A stretch of DNA of 64,000 nt from Mantis religiosa (GCA_030765055.1 CM060953.1:67817901-67881900); one strand, 5' to 3'; shown: positions 12,270 to 24,794, counted from the first letter of the stretch. The notes: generated by a model from the sequence alone, not told the origin. Numbers and translations are program-made.

Positions 12270-12306
<37 letters not shown>
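12268..12306. repeat. AT dinucleotide microsatellite
   Basis: Nearly pure alternating AT of about 39 bases, just outside the mariner right end. Confidence 0.9.
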
Positions 12307-12309
12307 TCA

Positions 12310-13476
12310 GCAAACATATTTTACTTGCCAAGTAAACATCCTAAATATCTTACGATATTTTAAGAAAATTCGTTACATTTTATGAATAAATCGAACATTT
12401 CCATTTGTTCATAAAAATGGTATTTTGGATGTGAAGTACACATTTTGAAAATTTCCGTGTCCATCTTTGAAGATTTTGAACCCACATACCAACTTTGTGG
12501 TTTGTCGGATATATTGTGTCTGGGGATATGGCCATCACAGACACACGGATACACACAGGGTACCTAGTTCTTCTAAAAATGTTGTTTTGCTCGGGGTTTC
12601 AAAAATGGTGTTCATGATAAAAATTTTATATCGAAACTTTGGATGGAATACTTCTCCTGTTTACTGTAAGGATATAGGTAAAAAGTAAAGGAATAAAGTA
12701 GTATATTAATTTAAATTAATTAGGTGTGTGTTTTGAAGTTATAGACATGACTGCCAAATTTATATAAATTGTAATATCTCTACTTATATATTTTGGTCGT
12801 ATGAGGTTACAGGCGACGAGGATATGGTGGAACTTGCCCGTTCCGCAGAAATACTGAATTGAAAAAGTCAATTCCCTCACTGCTCCATTTAAAGGACAAT
12901 GGAAATAAGAGGAGATGATCAGAAAAGGAAATTGAGCTTATGAGGCAGAGAGCTGAGATGGAGAGAATTTTCCATTAACGTGATGGTATGCAATAGACGG
13001 CGACTAAATATTTTCCATCCGTCGATTGATTTTCTTCACAACAGCTCAATTTGGTCTGCACATTTAGTGCCATGAGCATGACTATTGAATCGCGAGGGAA
13101 TGCAGCTTCACAAAAGGGCCATCCAATATTGCCTAATCTATCATTCCCTTAAGGTCTGTAAATGTATGCACAAAGTGGATCTGTACCAACTTAGTTCAGC
13201 GGGACATGGAATGGGGATTTTTGGATATGGCGGCGTGTATCTTAGTAGGCCCAGGACAAATAAATAATGTACAAATTTGTACTTACGTACCAACACAAAG
13301 TGTCAACACTTGCGAATTCCAACACGCTGTGGTTTCGCTTGTTCCTAATATGCAATTCAAGAAATTATTTATCTCAGTAATAGGGTATTTATTTGTGCAA
13401 AACATCAGCTATATAGCGATCCCGTTACCAAAATAAGTTAGTTTGTCCCCACAGAGTGCTTTGTTAGTAATGGACC
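12310..13476. other. Anonymous spacer
   Basis: Composition is closer to balanced than the neighbouring AT-rich DNA between about 12800 and 13260, but no protein or repeat match is seen. Two overlapping plus-strand frames (13085-13267 and 13206-13436) look random. Confidence 0.4.
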
Positions 13477-13480
13477 ATAT

Positions 13481-13953
13481 TGTGACTTTGTGGGTTCGTT
13501 GAATTAAAAGTTCAATTTGCCGAAACTCTAAAGGTTCTTTATTTCCGTAGAAATACACTGTTCAATTCTCACGTAACAACATTACATCACACATACACAG
13601 TTTACCAATGTCGATGACAATAACAAACAGCGTTCAGTTTACAACACTCTCATCTGTTGTTTACTGCTTACTCACTCTTGTTACACAACTTTACAACTCA
13701 ACTCTTGGCGAGCCGTCGCCTCTTTAAATACCTCACTGATAATTTCTAGAGAATTCGAAAATAAACCAGAACCCGAACAGTCTCTATGAGTCAAGAAGTA
13801 ACTAGAAATGTCCATTTATCTCAGTTTGCTTGTGTCGGCAGACCTTTATCTGCGTGTTATCTTTGTCTGCCGGCTCTTGGTTTTCACACTGCCCGACTAT
13901 CAGTTCCTTTTATGTAAACAAGCCGCGCGATCATAGAAATGGGTTCGCGGCAA
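13481..13953 (+). mobile_element. Solo LTR, copy 1
   Basis: Starts TGTGACTTTGTGGGTTCG and ends near TTCGCGGCA, the TG...CA termini of an LTR. It aligns along its length with the copies at 56506-56909 and 59903-60332. Shared internal blocks include GGCGAGCCGTCGCC, a TATA-like TTTAAATACCTCA near 13723 and CATTTATCTCAGTTTG. The 5' flank is ATAT, as in the other copies. The 3' flank is less clear (ACAT or ATAA), so one end may have decayed. No internal retroelement genes are adjacent, which fits recombination between two LTRs. Orientation is inferred from the TATA-like box. Confidence 0.75.
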
Positions 13954-13967
13954 CATAATACACCCGA

Positions 13968-14165
13968 GATTTTACCGAGCTAGATATCTCCGCTATAACA
14001 TGCGAGACTTGCATTCGGGAGGTTCCGGGTTCGATACTGTTAAACACCCATTCTGACCATTGGATTTTCATTGATTCCCGGGTCGGTAGGCTAATACTGG
14101 GTTGGTATATCTTCGATCATGACTTTCGCGTACTCTCATTTCCTTCATAAATATTTGTTTCAGAA
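13968..14165 (+). mobile_element. SINE-C head-only copy
   Basis: A tRNA-like head with CTTGCATTCGGGAGGTTCCG and a B box GGGTTCGATAC, followed by CCCGGGTCGGTAGGCTAATA. These blocks match the head of the long SINE-C at 57212. The long body of that family is absent or unrecognisable here. Confidence 0.6.
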
Positions 14166-14700
14166 TTGAAGTACCATACGACGGTATTGTGCGCGTTGTG
14201 GATGGGCGCTGGTGGTGTCCTTTATGAAAGTTTCTTTCTCATGTAAGTCAAATGGACCAGTCCTCTGTGAGCGACTTCACTTAAGGGAGCACAGAGGGCA
14301 CTCAGTGTAAACTGAGTTCAAGGTGTAGGCGTTACGGACTCCAACTCTTCCTACACGTGTTATCTCCCGTATCTGTCTAGCCTAGGTTCTCTCATCTCTC
14401 GGTCTCAGGGATTGTTTTCGAGGCACAAGGACTACTTTGGCCTACGTTTGCTGCTCTTCCCCAGTTTCAGAGACCCCTCCTAAAAATGTATCTAACTTTT
14501 ACCTTTGTTTCATAATTTTACTACGTGATATCGATTTAAGGCTTCTAAAACTATAACAAACCTGAAGAACATAGACCAGATTTGGGATCTACATTTAGAG
14601 GATTAGTCTGAAAGGATTGTTAAAAGGCACTGCACATCAGATATTTTATCATAAATGTGTTTATATATAGTCACAAGTGACTGCTTAATTTAAATAATAC
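14166..14700. other. Unclassified moderately GC-rich spacer
   Basis: No match within the window. The block 14200-14480 could be a diverged body belonging to the SINE head just upstream. Confidence 0.35.
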
Positions 14701-14701
14701 G

Positions 14702-15007
14702 TTAGATTATCTTTTGACTAGTTATGTGTATGACGTCATGTTCTGTGACCTCTCCCTCTTCTTGATAGTGAAGCTTGTACAAGCAAGTCTCGCGGTCTCC
14801 CTGGTAGCAACTGTCGTCGCACAGGTACCCGGTACCCGGCCATGAGGCCACTTTATGTATCTTTCCATTATTATAGTAAACCTTTGTTTGTCTAAATTGT
14901 AGATTTGGTAAGTTATTATCTAATCGCACCTGATAGTAAACCCAAACCTCCTCAAAAAGCATGTGAATCCTTTCTAATGAGTTATACCCCGTGTAAGATC
15001 TGGCCAT
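14702..15007 (-). CDS. Unidentified 101-codon open frame
   Basis: Opens with MARSYTGYNSLERIHMLFEE and runs to a stop after HITSQKII. The middle part (ASWPGTGYLCDDSCYQGDRE, then TCLYKLHYQEEGEVTEHDV) is cysteine-containing, hydrophilic and G+C-richer than its surroundings. It looks more protein-like than most frames here. I recognise no domain, no signal peptide and no clear splice sites. It lies directly downstream of a repeat H copy on the same strand, so it may be unrelated flanking sequence or part of an uncharacterised element. Confidence 0.25.
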   Translation of the reverse strand: MARSYTGYNSLERIHMLFEEVWVYYQVRLDNNLPNLQFRQTKVYYNNGKIHKVASWPGTGYLCDDSCYQGDRETCLYKLHYQEEGEVTEHDVIHITSQKII

Positions 15008-15059
15008 GTGCTAATTATCCATTACCATCCTTGGTTAGATCGTTACAATATATATATAT

Positions 15060-15375
15060 GGAAAGATATAGTCAAACTAAAAAATTCAATGCCATAGCCG
15101 GCATTTGAACCACGGATCTTCTGGTTGCCGTTCAGACGCTCTAACCCTTGAGCTACTATGGCCAACGTGCCGACATGACATTAAATTCTCCAACTGACTC
15201 GTATTTTTCCCGGTAAACCACTTAGGAGTTCTTATAAACACATGAGACAAATACCTTAATGGCGACTTACAGCGTGTAAGTACTTTAAGGCCCGGGCTTT
15301 ATAGTTAACCACTATTAGGTCAATTAATGGAAATTAATACACATGGTCAGTGTGAAAGAACAACTAATTCCCAAA
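15060..15375 (-). repeat. Repeat H, copy 1 (tRNA-like dispersed repeat)
   Basis: On the minus strand: TTCTTTCACACTGACC, then ATTAATTTCCATTAATTGAC, then about 150 bp, then a tRNA-like part that starts GGCCATAGTAGCTCAAGGG and has a B box GTGGTTCAAATGCC. It ends in GGCATTGAATTTTTTAGTTT. The tRNA-like part can form an anticodon-arm-like stem around ACGGCAA. Copies lie at 30822-31250 and 47680-47960. It is not called as a functional tRNA gene because it is embedded in a repeat. Confidence 0.75.
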
Positions 15376-15552
15376 AATATATATGTATATGCATAAGTGT
15401 ATGAGGAAAAAGGGCCTCAAGGGCCTCAAACAATCCTTTTAACTGTCGAATACAAATATGTTACTTCAACATATATAATTAAAAGTGATATTTGAGAAAA
15501 TAAGAAAGTTAATGAAATGTTTACTATCTGAAGTGTCCTTCGGGAGAGGCGT

Positions 15553-16128
15553 TTGTATAGGACTGAATTGGAATTCATGGGAAGGAACTCGGCACGGCAA
15601 TTAGACCTGGTGTATTGAACCTATACCCCAAATGGGCTTCCCCGGGAGGAAGGATGAGGTGAGAGGAGAAATAAGGTGGCCGATTCAAGGAGTCACGACA
15701 GTGTAGAGGGCAGGATCCCTTCAAATGACCAGTTGGAAACTTTCCGGCAGCCCAGTGGAAGCGGCATCCCACCCACCAAGGTCCTGAAATGGCTCTTCCG
15801 GTCGGCCTAAAGACCGGAGATCGTCCCAACGGAGGAAGAAATGTTTATCATGAGTATATCATCCTGCCATGCAGCGTCGAGGCTCCCACCGACACTTTCT
15901 ACCCTGAAAGAGACATGCAAATGAGGGATGAAATGAAATGATAATGGAGATAAAATGGAGAGACAAGAGATTCGGGGGATGTAATTAACCTAAACAGCAT
16001 TCGCCTAGCGACCCGGGAAACCCTCGAAAAAGCCCATGGCTCTGGCTGGCCAACCACGGGTATTGAATCTGGTCCTCTGGAATGAGAGTCATCCCGCTCG
16101 GTGAGAGAGGGATTTCTCTCAAACTCGT
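15553..16128 (-). mobile_element. SINE-C, long copy (minus)
   Basis: On the minus strand a diverged tRNA-like head (16128-15990, with CCCGGGTCGC(T)AGGCGAAT) leads into CATTTCATCTCCATTATCAT. Then come GTCTCTTTCAGGGTAGAAA, CTTCCTCCCGGGGAAGCCC and TTTGGGGTATAGG. The same order of blocks is found at 57212-57895, so head and body form one element of about 580-690 bp, unusually long for a SINE. The open frame 15575-15829 within the body is incidental. Confidence 0.75.
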
Positions 16129-16129
16129 A

Positions 16130-17060
16130 TTGCGTCACTTCCCTGAAAGGGGCTGAACCAAGTTCAGTATTTAATCTACTTTCGTTGAAGAGTTAAGCTG
16201 TTCACAACGACAGACATAAACATATATGCATTAGTGGACGTTTTTAAGAAAATGTTTGTTTTAAAATTTATTTGGAGAATCTCAAAACATGTATTTCCGA
16301 CGATAATTGGATAGATTGGTTGGATTGTAGCACATCTTCTACTTACAGGCTTTTACAGGGGTTTGGATAATCAAAAATGCAATAAATATATTGATAGTAT
16401 TTTATATACTTTTACTTTAAGAATATTGTTTTGGGCTGAATAGAACATTTTGGTGACATAGGTATACCGAGGAAGAAACAGAAAACATCTATTACTTGGT
16501 CTCTTCGCATTTTTAGTACAGAAGTACGGATATATTTAAGGAAACAGCATGAAGGAACCTGTTGCACTGTTACGAAAGATAAATTGTAGTTGAATATAAA
16601 TGATTCATTACGGGTGAGGTCGACGGTATAATTCCTGAGTAATGGATTCAGATTTTAAATGCAAATGTCTCTGCTAAATTTTTTTTGTACACATTGCTTA
16701 AACTAAACTTTCATTCTAAGCATGATAAGAGGCGGTATCAGCTTAGCAACTAAAGTTTTATATATTTTGGTGTGACCATGAATGAAATATTTAGTTTTAG
16801 CTAAGGGAGCAGCCAAAAGATGTTCATGCTTGCTTTATCAGGCTTACATGAAAAGACTGGTTAAATCCTGATCGATATTTGCCCTCAAGTTGCACTATCC
16901 CTTTAGTCTGATAAGTCGCTTAATCGAAGGTTTTGTCCTTAGTATTCTCTTCTGCATTTAGCATAATGATAAGCAGTGTTTCTTCACAAACATATGTATA
17001 ATTTGCATTTTAAAAGTCAATGTTGAAGTTACGTTATCCACCCTTGTTATCCAGGATTCC
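16130..17060. other. Anonymous AT-rich spacer
   Basis: Nothing recognised. Confidence 0.45.
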
Positions 17061-17062
17061 TT

Positions 17063-18697
17063 TAGGCATACATATATTTTGAGGCTAAGAATGAAAGAAA
17101 AGTACAATCTGATTGAAAACTGCTTTATTTTTTTCGAAATATTCTCCTTTATTATCACTACCTTTATATCCATTTTAACCATTTATCAAAGCACATATCC
17201 CATTCCTCTTGAGATACATCCAAAACATGGTTTTTGAAGGCATCAACTGCTGACGAAAATCATTTCCCATGCAATTTATTCTTGCTGTTCGGGAACAAAA
17301 GGAAATTATCGGGTGCCAAATCAGGATTGTATGGCGGATGACCTACCAGTTCAATTGTTTTTGAGCCTTTAAATACTCTTATACGAGATGTACATGCGCT
17401 CACACTGTGTTGATGAAAAATGATCCTACGGTTGTTATTGGTTTTCCTCACTTCACCGAAGACTTCCGGCACAAGAAAAAAAAAAGTTGTGTACCATTCG
17501 GCACTTACCATTTTACGTACCTCCAAAGACATTGTGGCCACATGACCACTCTTGCCTGAAAAAGCAGGCGACCACTTACTTCGAAGTTATGTGCAGAGGT
17601 TCTACTCCCATTAGTCCTGGACCCGGGCCTCCTACCCGGGAGCGATGCATACTCCGGGGCTCATTCCATAGGGCAATACCTGATTTCTTAAAAAGCCCCC
17701 CGCTGAGCACATCGTCAAGACGTGATGGAAGTGGATACGCCACTTACGCGCGTCAACCACGCAGGGAAGACTACCGAAAACCTCGGTGGGGCTGCCTATT
17801 GATCTAGCACACCTTCTACTAGCTCTGCAGGCTAGTACCCGGGACTTATTAGGCAACCCTCTACCCCCTCCGGGCGGCCGTAACCTGGCCGGAGGTACCC
17901 AATTCCCCGTGGGTGTCGGGAACACACTGCCCATCGAGTGCAACCCAATCCGAACAACTCCCATTCAGGGAGGGACTGGAATATTCGGCCCGAGGTTCCT
18001 CTGTTTCAAGTCTACGTTCATGGCTCATATGCATGGATCCATGATTCGTCACTTGTTAGAATCTTATATACCTCTTTTTAGGCACCGCCGTTGTATTTTT
18101 TGGGCATTTGTATACAGCAATCGACACTAGAATCTATTTGAGATTGCGTCAGATTATTGGGATCAAACAAGAGAAACCTTTATCATGGTTAAATAATTAT
18201 GAAATATATTATATATGCTGGCAGAACTAATGCCCCATGCTCACAATATGCCACATGACGTACTTACATTATTATTTTTTGCACAGCATAATTTTTTTTC
18301 CCGCTCAATTGATTTTGGATGACCTTCATGAACTTTATCACTGAGCCAACAGCGGCCACTATCAAATTCATTTTACCAGCATTTCACATTGTCAAAGGAT
18401 GTAGCTTCGTCGCCAAATGTGGAAGTTAGTTGATCGATGCACTGTTGTCTTGATCATCCACGTCGAAAGTCGTAATAAATCGTCGTACGAACATTTCCAC
18501 GACTTAATTCAATGTTTATGTTGAGATACAATTTTCAAGTTAATGTAAACAAAACAAATGACGCTCTATTGACAAAATATCTGAAGTAGGTTATGGTCAA
18601 CAATATCAAACTTTCTATTGGAAACACCATGTCGTAGCTACAACATTCAGGGTTGCCAAGGCTCAAAATTAAAGTAATACCCCCCGTTCACTTTCCT
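17063..18697 (-). mobile_element. Degraded mariner interrupted by a GC-rich insert
   Basis: Minus-strand mariner relic. The right end (GGGGTATTACTTTAATTTTGAG on the reverse strand, first 20 bases considered) and the left end (AGGCATACATATATTTTGAG) look like a decayed TIR pair. The N-terminus near 18470 reads TIYYDFRRG followed by CIDQLTSTFGDEATSFDNVK. The first catalytic Asp is in KEVYKILTSDESWIHAYEP near 18060. After the insert, KSGHVATMSLEVRKMVSAEW resumes near 17550. The second catalytic box reads IIFHQHSVSACTS, having lost the Asp. The third is PPYNPDLAPDNFLLFP near 17310. The C-terminus FKNHVLDVSQEEWDMCF is near 17200. Stops and frameshifts make it inactive. Confidence 0.85.
17603..17991. 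mobile_element. GC-rich 389-bp insertion of unknown type
   Basis: A block far richer in G+C than anything nearby splits the mariner coding region. It is bounded by the 7-bp direct repeat GAGGTTC at 17596-17602 and 17992-17998, which fits a target duplication. It contains several CCGGG-type motifs and no tRNA-like head that I can see. Both strands carry incidental open frames (for example 17786-18130 plus). A retroposed structural-RNA or SINE-like sequence is possible. I cannot identify it. Confidence 0.65.
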
Positions 18698-18786
18698 TCA
18701 ACTACAGCGTCTTCCTTTTCTAAGCCTCTGATGCACCTTGTGATTTCTCCTGCATAAGGGATTACTAGCACTGTGTGCTGTTCTGG

Positions 18787-18950
18787 GTGGTTCAGATGAT
18801 TAGCCACTGACCTACTGATCTCAAATCTCGAATTCAAATCCATTCCAGACCGATGATTTTAAGTGTACTTAAAGGTGTCAGCAGATTTACTGATTTTTAT
18901 GGGACGAAAAGTCGGCACATCGGTGGCATTGATATATTCCTAGCAAATGT
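18787..18950 (+). mobile_element. SINE-B, copy 1
   Basis: A tRNA-like head reading GATTAGCCACTGACCTACTG followed by a B-box-like CTCGAATTCAAATCC. The body has GATTTACTG and GGGACGAAAAGTCGGCACA. The copy at 26012-26190 shares these blocks in order. The 3' end is not defined. Confidence 0.65.
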
Positions 18951-18954
18951 TAGA

Positions 18955-21900
18955 ATCGTTACCAAACAAAGTATTTCTTTAATATATCGGGTCTGCGTTT
19001 AAATACCTGTGACTGATCTCTAAAGCTTCTTGCAAATTATGTTTAATAAAACTGCAGTTAAGCTCTAACGCTACCTTCTAGGTTTTAATCATTAATCACG
19101 AACTTCTTCTTGGTATAAAGTACTCTAAACTGTACTTCTTAACGTACTGCATCTTAACTTGCTTACTTCCACGCCGCTGTTTAACGCTACTCTTAGTATT
19201 AATCAGTTCCTCCGACTCGCCCACGTCGAGGTGCTTATCCGTGTTAGGGGATTTACCTCATTAGGCGAGTGCACAGGCGTTAATAGGAGTAATAACATGC
19301 ATTGAAAACAAATAGAGTAATAATTATGATCAATTTCCTACAGAGCATAGCCTTAGTTTGGTTTTGATAATTTGGAACGTTACCATGAACGTTTAAACGA
19401 GATTGTTGGTTAATTTTCTTATAAATATGCTAACAGTAGTTTATGACTTTTTGTAATAACCTAAAATGAGAAAGTCTTAAATACAGGAATCTTAAATCAG
19501 TAGTGTTTATGTGGAGTTGCTTTTCAACGAAGACATCATCTGAGTGGTGTTTTGCTAAATATCCTTGCAAATATCTTTCTTTTGGTTCATTGTTAAAAAT
19601 ATGATAAAAATTAATACAATATGGTTGAAACTGTACAGCTACAACCATGGAAATATCTCTTTTGTAGGTAGAGGCTGTATGATTACAGAAGCAAGTCGAT
19701 TCAGGAATAATTCTACTTTCTGATTGGGGTACGTAGAGCGCAAATACGAAAGCAAGTAGAGATAGATATAGATTTGGTAACGGAGGTGATACCTAGCACT
19801 TGGATTCACAATTGGATCTTTTGTATGTACACAGCTGCGAGGAAAGGATAAATAATGGCAAGAGATGCAGTAACGCCTGAAGAAAGCGGCAAAGAAGCGT
19901 ACAGCTCTCTAGTAATTACTGGGTTAACCAACCGGCTGAGAAGCACTCGGCGGTGATGCGTTACGTGACGATGCTGCTGAGATCTGTTCCCTCCAGCAGG
20001 AACCGAGGAAACCGACTCGGAGCTAGAAGCTCGAACAGTAACCCTCTGGCTGAACCGAGAAACTCCAAATCGTATACCTCATCATTTGCTCGTCATGACT
20101 TAGCTCGAGAGTCATTGTATAACATGAAAGAGCGAGAAGACATTTACAGATGGCCATGGTGCAGTACACTCGTCTCAAGGATTCATCCTGCCATCCAGAA
20201 AAAAAACACGTATAACCCCTTGGTCAGAGGAACGTCCATCAGAAATCAAACTGGGACTACCCAAATGTGAGACACTCGCATTACCGTGGAGCCGTATCAC
20301 TGTTTCTGCGCAGCCAGTCCCCTAAAACATCCAAACTGCATCAGCTTCTGTAAGCTGCTTCTTCACAGACACAATAACTGTATCTGAGTAAGTGTTGCCA
20401 GTCTTCGGTGCACGGCTCCGCCCATTTCTCGGTTAGTAATGTGCGAGATTACGTTGCACAGTTTAAGGCAAAATTTAGTCAGGATTAAAAAAGGACCTAA
20501 TTTGATATCATACCCACTTCTCCAAATAACTTAGTCTATTTGCTTCACTCAGGATATTTCACATCCATTCGTTAATTTTTATTAGTTTGAACGGTTTTAG
20601 AGACGTCTTCTTCAATCCACTTTCATCTAAATGATAACAATTACACAACTGTAAGAATAAGCAGAAAAGTGGTTTGTATGTATTCTCTCCCTCCTGCCCC
20701 ACATTTAGGATACTCGCATAACTCCTTAATTTTAATTATTATTACTGTCCACTCACATTAGTAGTCACTTCAGCAACATAATCATCTCAATGTCGTAGTA
20801 ACAGTTACTAGTTACCCTGATGCTAATGATTGTATGCTCCAAAATATTCATCTATGCGAGTTAAAGAGGTCTAATACTTAAATCTAATTTATTGAAAATT
20901 TATTTTATAGGTGTTATCGTTCCACTGCGGATTTGAAACTATAACTCTTCGTTAGTGAAAGCTACCGAAATTGCCATGCTCTATGCTCTATTTGTCATAT
21001 AATAATGAAATGTGACGAAGAACACTATTGAAAATTGCAAACACTAAATCATATACGCTTCCTATATTTCGAATCATATACGTACGAAAGCTGTTATTTT
21101 GTAATTCAAAGTGGACAAACTATAGTGATGTTTCAATTCCTATCATTCAATTTATAGCTCCAAATGTAATAATCTTAATGTAAACTAATTTAATCGTCTC
21201 ATCTCTACTTACCTTGCATTTATATAGGACAAATACATATAACACCGATAATTACAAACTCAGAAACAGTTTTCAGTATCGTCATTTGTCCAAAGATAAC
21301 CATTAAAATAATTATATTTGAGTTTACACTGAAGTTAATATGATGATAGTAGTAAGATGTTGTATTTGACGTCACCAGTACAACGTTTCTTAAATAAGTA
21401 ATATAAAGTTTTAGAGGAAAATTAGAAGATGAATATTACCATTAATAAGGAAATAAAAGAGATCAATAATAATGGAAATATAAATAGTAAGTAACAGTCA
21501 ATATGATAAAGAAGGAGTAAAAATATAATAAATAAATGAAGATTGATTTGAAATCAGTGGTTGTCTAATGGACAGATTTTGAACTAAAACACAGCACCAT
21601 TAGTAGCGTCACGCCAACTCACTTCGCGTCTAGCTAGCAGAGAGAACGGATTTATCTAGCGTTTCGTCTCTTAAATATATTCATAAATCTACAAATTATG
21701 AAGACGGCTGTTTTATAATAAGTGAATTAGTATTATATACGTGATCGGGATATTTTGAACATTTAATATAAAGTTTTAAAACAATGAAACTTGATTAAAA
21801 ACTTTAATTCTGTGCCGTTTCTTAACAAAAACCATGTACACCCTGATGGTTACTTCTTATAGCTCTGCCGAGCAAGCTTGGGATAAATACTGATGCTGGA

Positions 21901-23575
21901 GATATCTTCGAGTTGTTTTATATCGAAGGGGTCGGTTTCCATTTCCGTCATCATTTCTATTTCCGGTTTGGTCTTGTTTAGTATAGCTGTATATCATCAT
22001 CATCATCATTACTTATTTTATAATCTCACATTGCTCAGGGCTCTGAAACCGGTTGTAGAGCATTTGGATTATCTAACAGCTTGAGAGCTCACTTTGAAAC
22101 TGCAATATAATTGGAATAGAGTTATTTCCTGGAAGTAATTCATTTCTGAAGTGATAACGTTATTTTTATGCTACCTGTAATTCTTGTTCTGCTTCATCTT
22201 CTTCTATTCCGTTTATATAGGAACAGTAAGAATCAAATCATTCGGAACGTCCAACATCTTTTTGTTAGAATAGTCTGCAGTTCTTTATCTGACAGGTGCA
22301 GCCAATGAATATATTTACTACATTAGAGAGTCTCAATACAAAATAACCTCTGCATTTCCATGAACCTTTTCCTAAACAGTAGGTTCGAAGGAAAGAAAAA
22401 AGGAACAAAAAACACATATTACTATGGCAGGCTGTGTACATTTAGAAGAGTCCCACGCTTGGAGTCTACTGTGAACATTTTGTGTCTATTTTGCATTGAC
22501 TTTTAGTTCGTTGCATGAAAACTCTGTTGGTATCGATTCCAATACTACGATGGGAAACAGACTTTGGAATGGTTTTGCTCCAGGTCTATTTTCTTTACTT
22601 GTTACTTGTTTATCCCTTCTGTCTGTAACATGCAAGTAATGCAAACACAGAAAATTTGAAATGGAGCCTGCGAGCTCGCAAACTATATGTATGGTGTTGT
22701 AAGCATATTGTCTCTCTGTAGAGACTTTTAGTCTTATTTTCATCCAAACGAGTGGCAGGAGGGACTGACAAAAACAATGACAAGCAAAACACAGCTACTT
22801 TTTTTGTTTGAGTTTTATTTTTTAACGAAAGTCTGTTCTGTATATAGGAATTCCTCATAATAATATACTGGGAAATAATTACCTTTGTTACGCAACGGGT
22901 GGTTAAAAATTTATAACATAATTCGCGCAAACATATTTTAAAAATTAAGATGATTACGTGATGTGCGAATCACTATTTCAAAGTCGTTCCCTGATGAATC
23001 TGCTGCCATCAGATGAATGGATAACACCAGCTCTCACCTTATCCTACTCCATCAGTAAAATTGTCTATTAAAATTAACGTAGGCTAATGCTGTTTGAGGT
23101 AAGTTGGGACTGAGTTTGAAGAATTAAACTCGAAGTCACAACTATTGAATTATATGTGCTACATTCGGACTTATCCAGAGCTTATGGTTTGAAAAGTATT
23201 TCCGTAATGTTAGAATGAAACGTGCGTTGCCGTGCATCAGAGCAAAGGTAAGTGGAAAGTTCACCGAGCGTGGTCTATGGCCGTCGAATTCAGTCATAGT
23301 AAACACTTTTATTAATCTAAGTCCTGCTTTCACATTGCAGTGAGCTATTGGCTTTATTGTTGGCTGGACTTCGTCGTAACCTTAATTGCCTAGGTGCACT
23401 GGCCTAACTGATTTTAACGTAGAGATTAGTTAATGATTTCACATTCTCAATAAAAGTTTCAAAATTTCTTAATTTTACTATGTATTTATTTTAATAAATA
23501 CTTTCTCCATGACATACATAGTACGTAGAAAAGTTATTGAATTGCAACCAAAACTTCGAAACAGAATTTTTTAAT
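18955..23575. other. Long anonymous AT-rich stretch
   Basis: About 4.6 kb without a recognisable element. A 105-codon plus-strand frame at 19953-20270 (starting MMRYVTMLLRSVPSSRNRGN) lies in a G+C-richer patch, 19860-20480. I recognise nothing in it. A short ATC run lies at 21993-22008. Splice or promoter signals cannot be judged reliably by eye. Confidence 0.4.
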
Positions 23576-23579
23576 TGCT

Positions 23580-23805
23580 ATTATTTTCTTAATTTTTTAT
23601 CTTGAAATTGCACTAGTAGGTGGATTAATAACACTGAATGTTTGTCGTTTTATTAAAACTTTTGTTTTAATAATTGCTCATGGTTTATGTTCTTCTGATT
23701 TATTTTTTTTAGCTAGTATTAGATATGAAAGCTTAGGAAGTCGAAGTTTATTAGAAATAGGTTTTCTTCTTATTTTCAATTATGGTGCAATATTGCGATT
23801 AAAGA
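23580..23805 (+). pseudogene. ND4: Numt: nuclear copy of mitochondrial ND4 fragment
   Basis: An open plus-strand frame translates to FVLIIAHGLCSSDLFFLASI followed by RYESLGSRSLLEIGFLL, preceded by LEIALVGGLITLN. This matches the ND4 core of insect complex I, where IAHGLCSSGLFCLA-ISYERLGSRSLL is highly conserved, with GGIMT-like sequence just upstream. The piece covers roughly 70 codons. The start and downstream parts of ND4 are missing and the sequence runs into unrelated AT-rich DNA by about 23805. Substitutions at positions normally fixed (SSG to SSD, ISYER to IRYES) suggest pseudogene decay in the nucleus. A mitochondrial origin of the whole contig is excluded by the surrounding transposons. 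Confidence 0.85.
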
Positions 23806-24790
23806 ATACGCTATATATATTAAGCTTTAAATGTACCAACATATATTACTATTCTTGAAACACTTACAGACTTTCCGGATGTGCGACTCAATGCTAATAG
23901 CACATTGTGAAACCACAGATATCATAAAAAACCATAACACTGCAACATCACTAGCAAAGTAATTGCATTCTGTTAATTTGGAGCTGACAAAACTGTGTAA
24001 TCAGAGATCAGTTTTGAACGCAATTATATGAATTATACAGTCATGTTATTTGTGGATACAAAGGTACCCTCAAGGTAAATACATATGTATAAAAAGTAAT
24101 CAGTTAAAGCTGTTTAACGAATTACAGAATCCCTGAAGCTCCAACAATTACCGACTGCTTTATAATTTGGTCCGGGAATACCTAACTCAGTGAATACCAA
24201 ACATAATTAAATATTGGTACATGTAATCAAATAATTATCTAACAGTTGGTTTAGATGTTGTTAAACTTCCTTTTCATCCTTACACACTCAATCATAAACA
24301 ATCATAACTAATTGTCCTTATTGTTGTTACAGCTTTCTTTTCAACTTTACGGATTTTTTTTTCTAAATGTTAGTCCTATAAGCAGTATATATTCCTTCAA
24401 CTTTAATTTACTTAGATATTTTCTCAGAAACATATTCTTCAAAACTATTAAAATCCGGGCACGAGGCGTTAGGTTTACGTTGCACAAAAGCATTGGTTTA
24501 ACAGGCGTGACCTTTAGACCATTCCTTGCTTTTATTAATTTGTTATTAAATCTTAGTGTGTTAATGGTATCCCTTGGCATCGAGTTTGCTGAAACAAGTT
24601 AATGCTCAAAGCGAGTGACGTTGGTAGAGACATTGTAATATCTCTGTCTTTTTCCATGCGCCGTAGATTTCTCTCCAACCGCGTTCATATGTGCTTCCGA
24701 CTCAAGCATCATTGAACACAAATGTCAGCCAGCTTAGATTGAAAACATCATTATATTATTTCGAAGAATTTTAAGAGCGTATGTCTGTGA
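23806..24790. other. Anonymous AT-rich spacer
   Basis: Nothing recognised. The opposed open frames at 24312-24602 look random. Confidence 0.45.
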
Positions 24791-24794
24791 TGTG

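Noticed and set aside
17632..18130. Open frames of 110-114 codons on both strands
   Set aside because: They arise in the GC-rich insert and its junctions with the mariner, with no recognisable domain.
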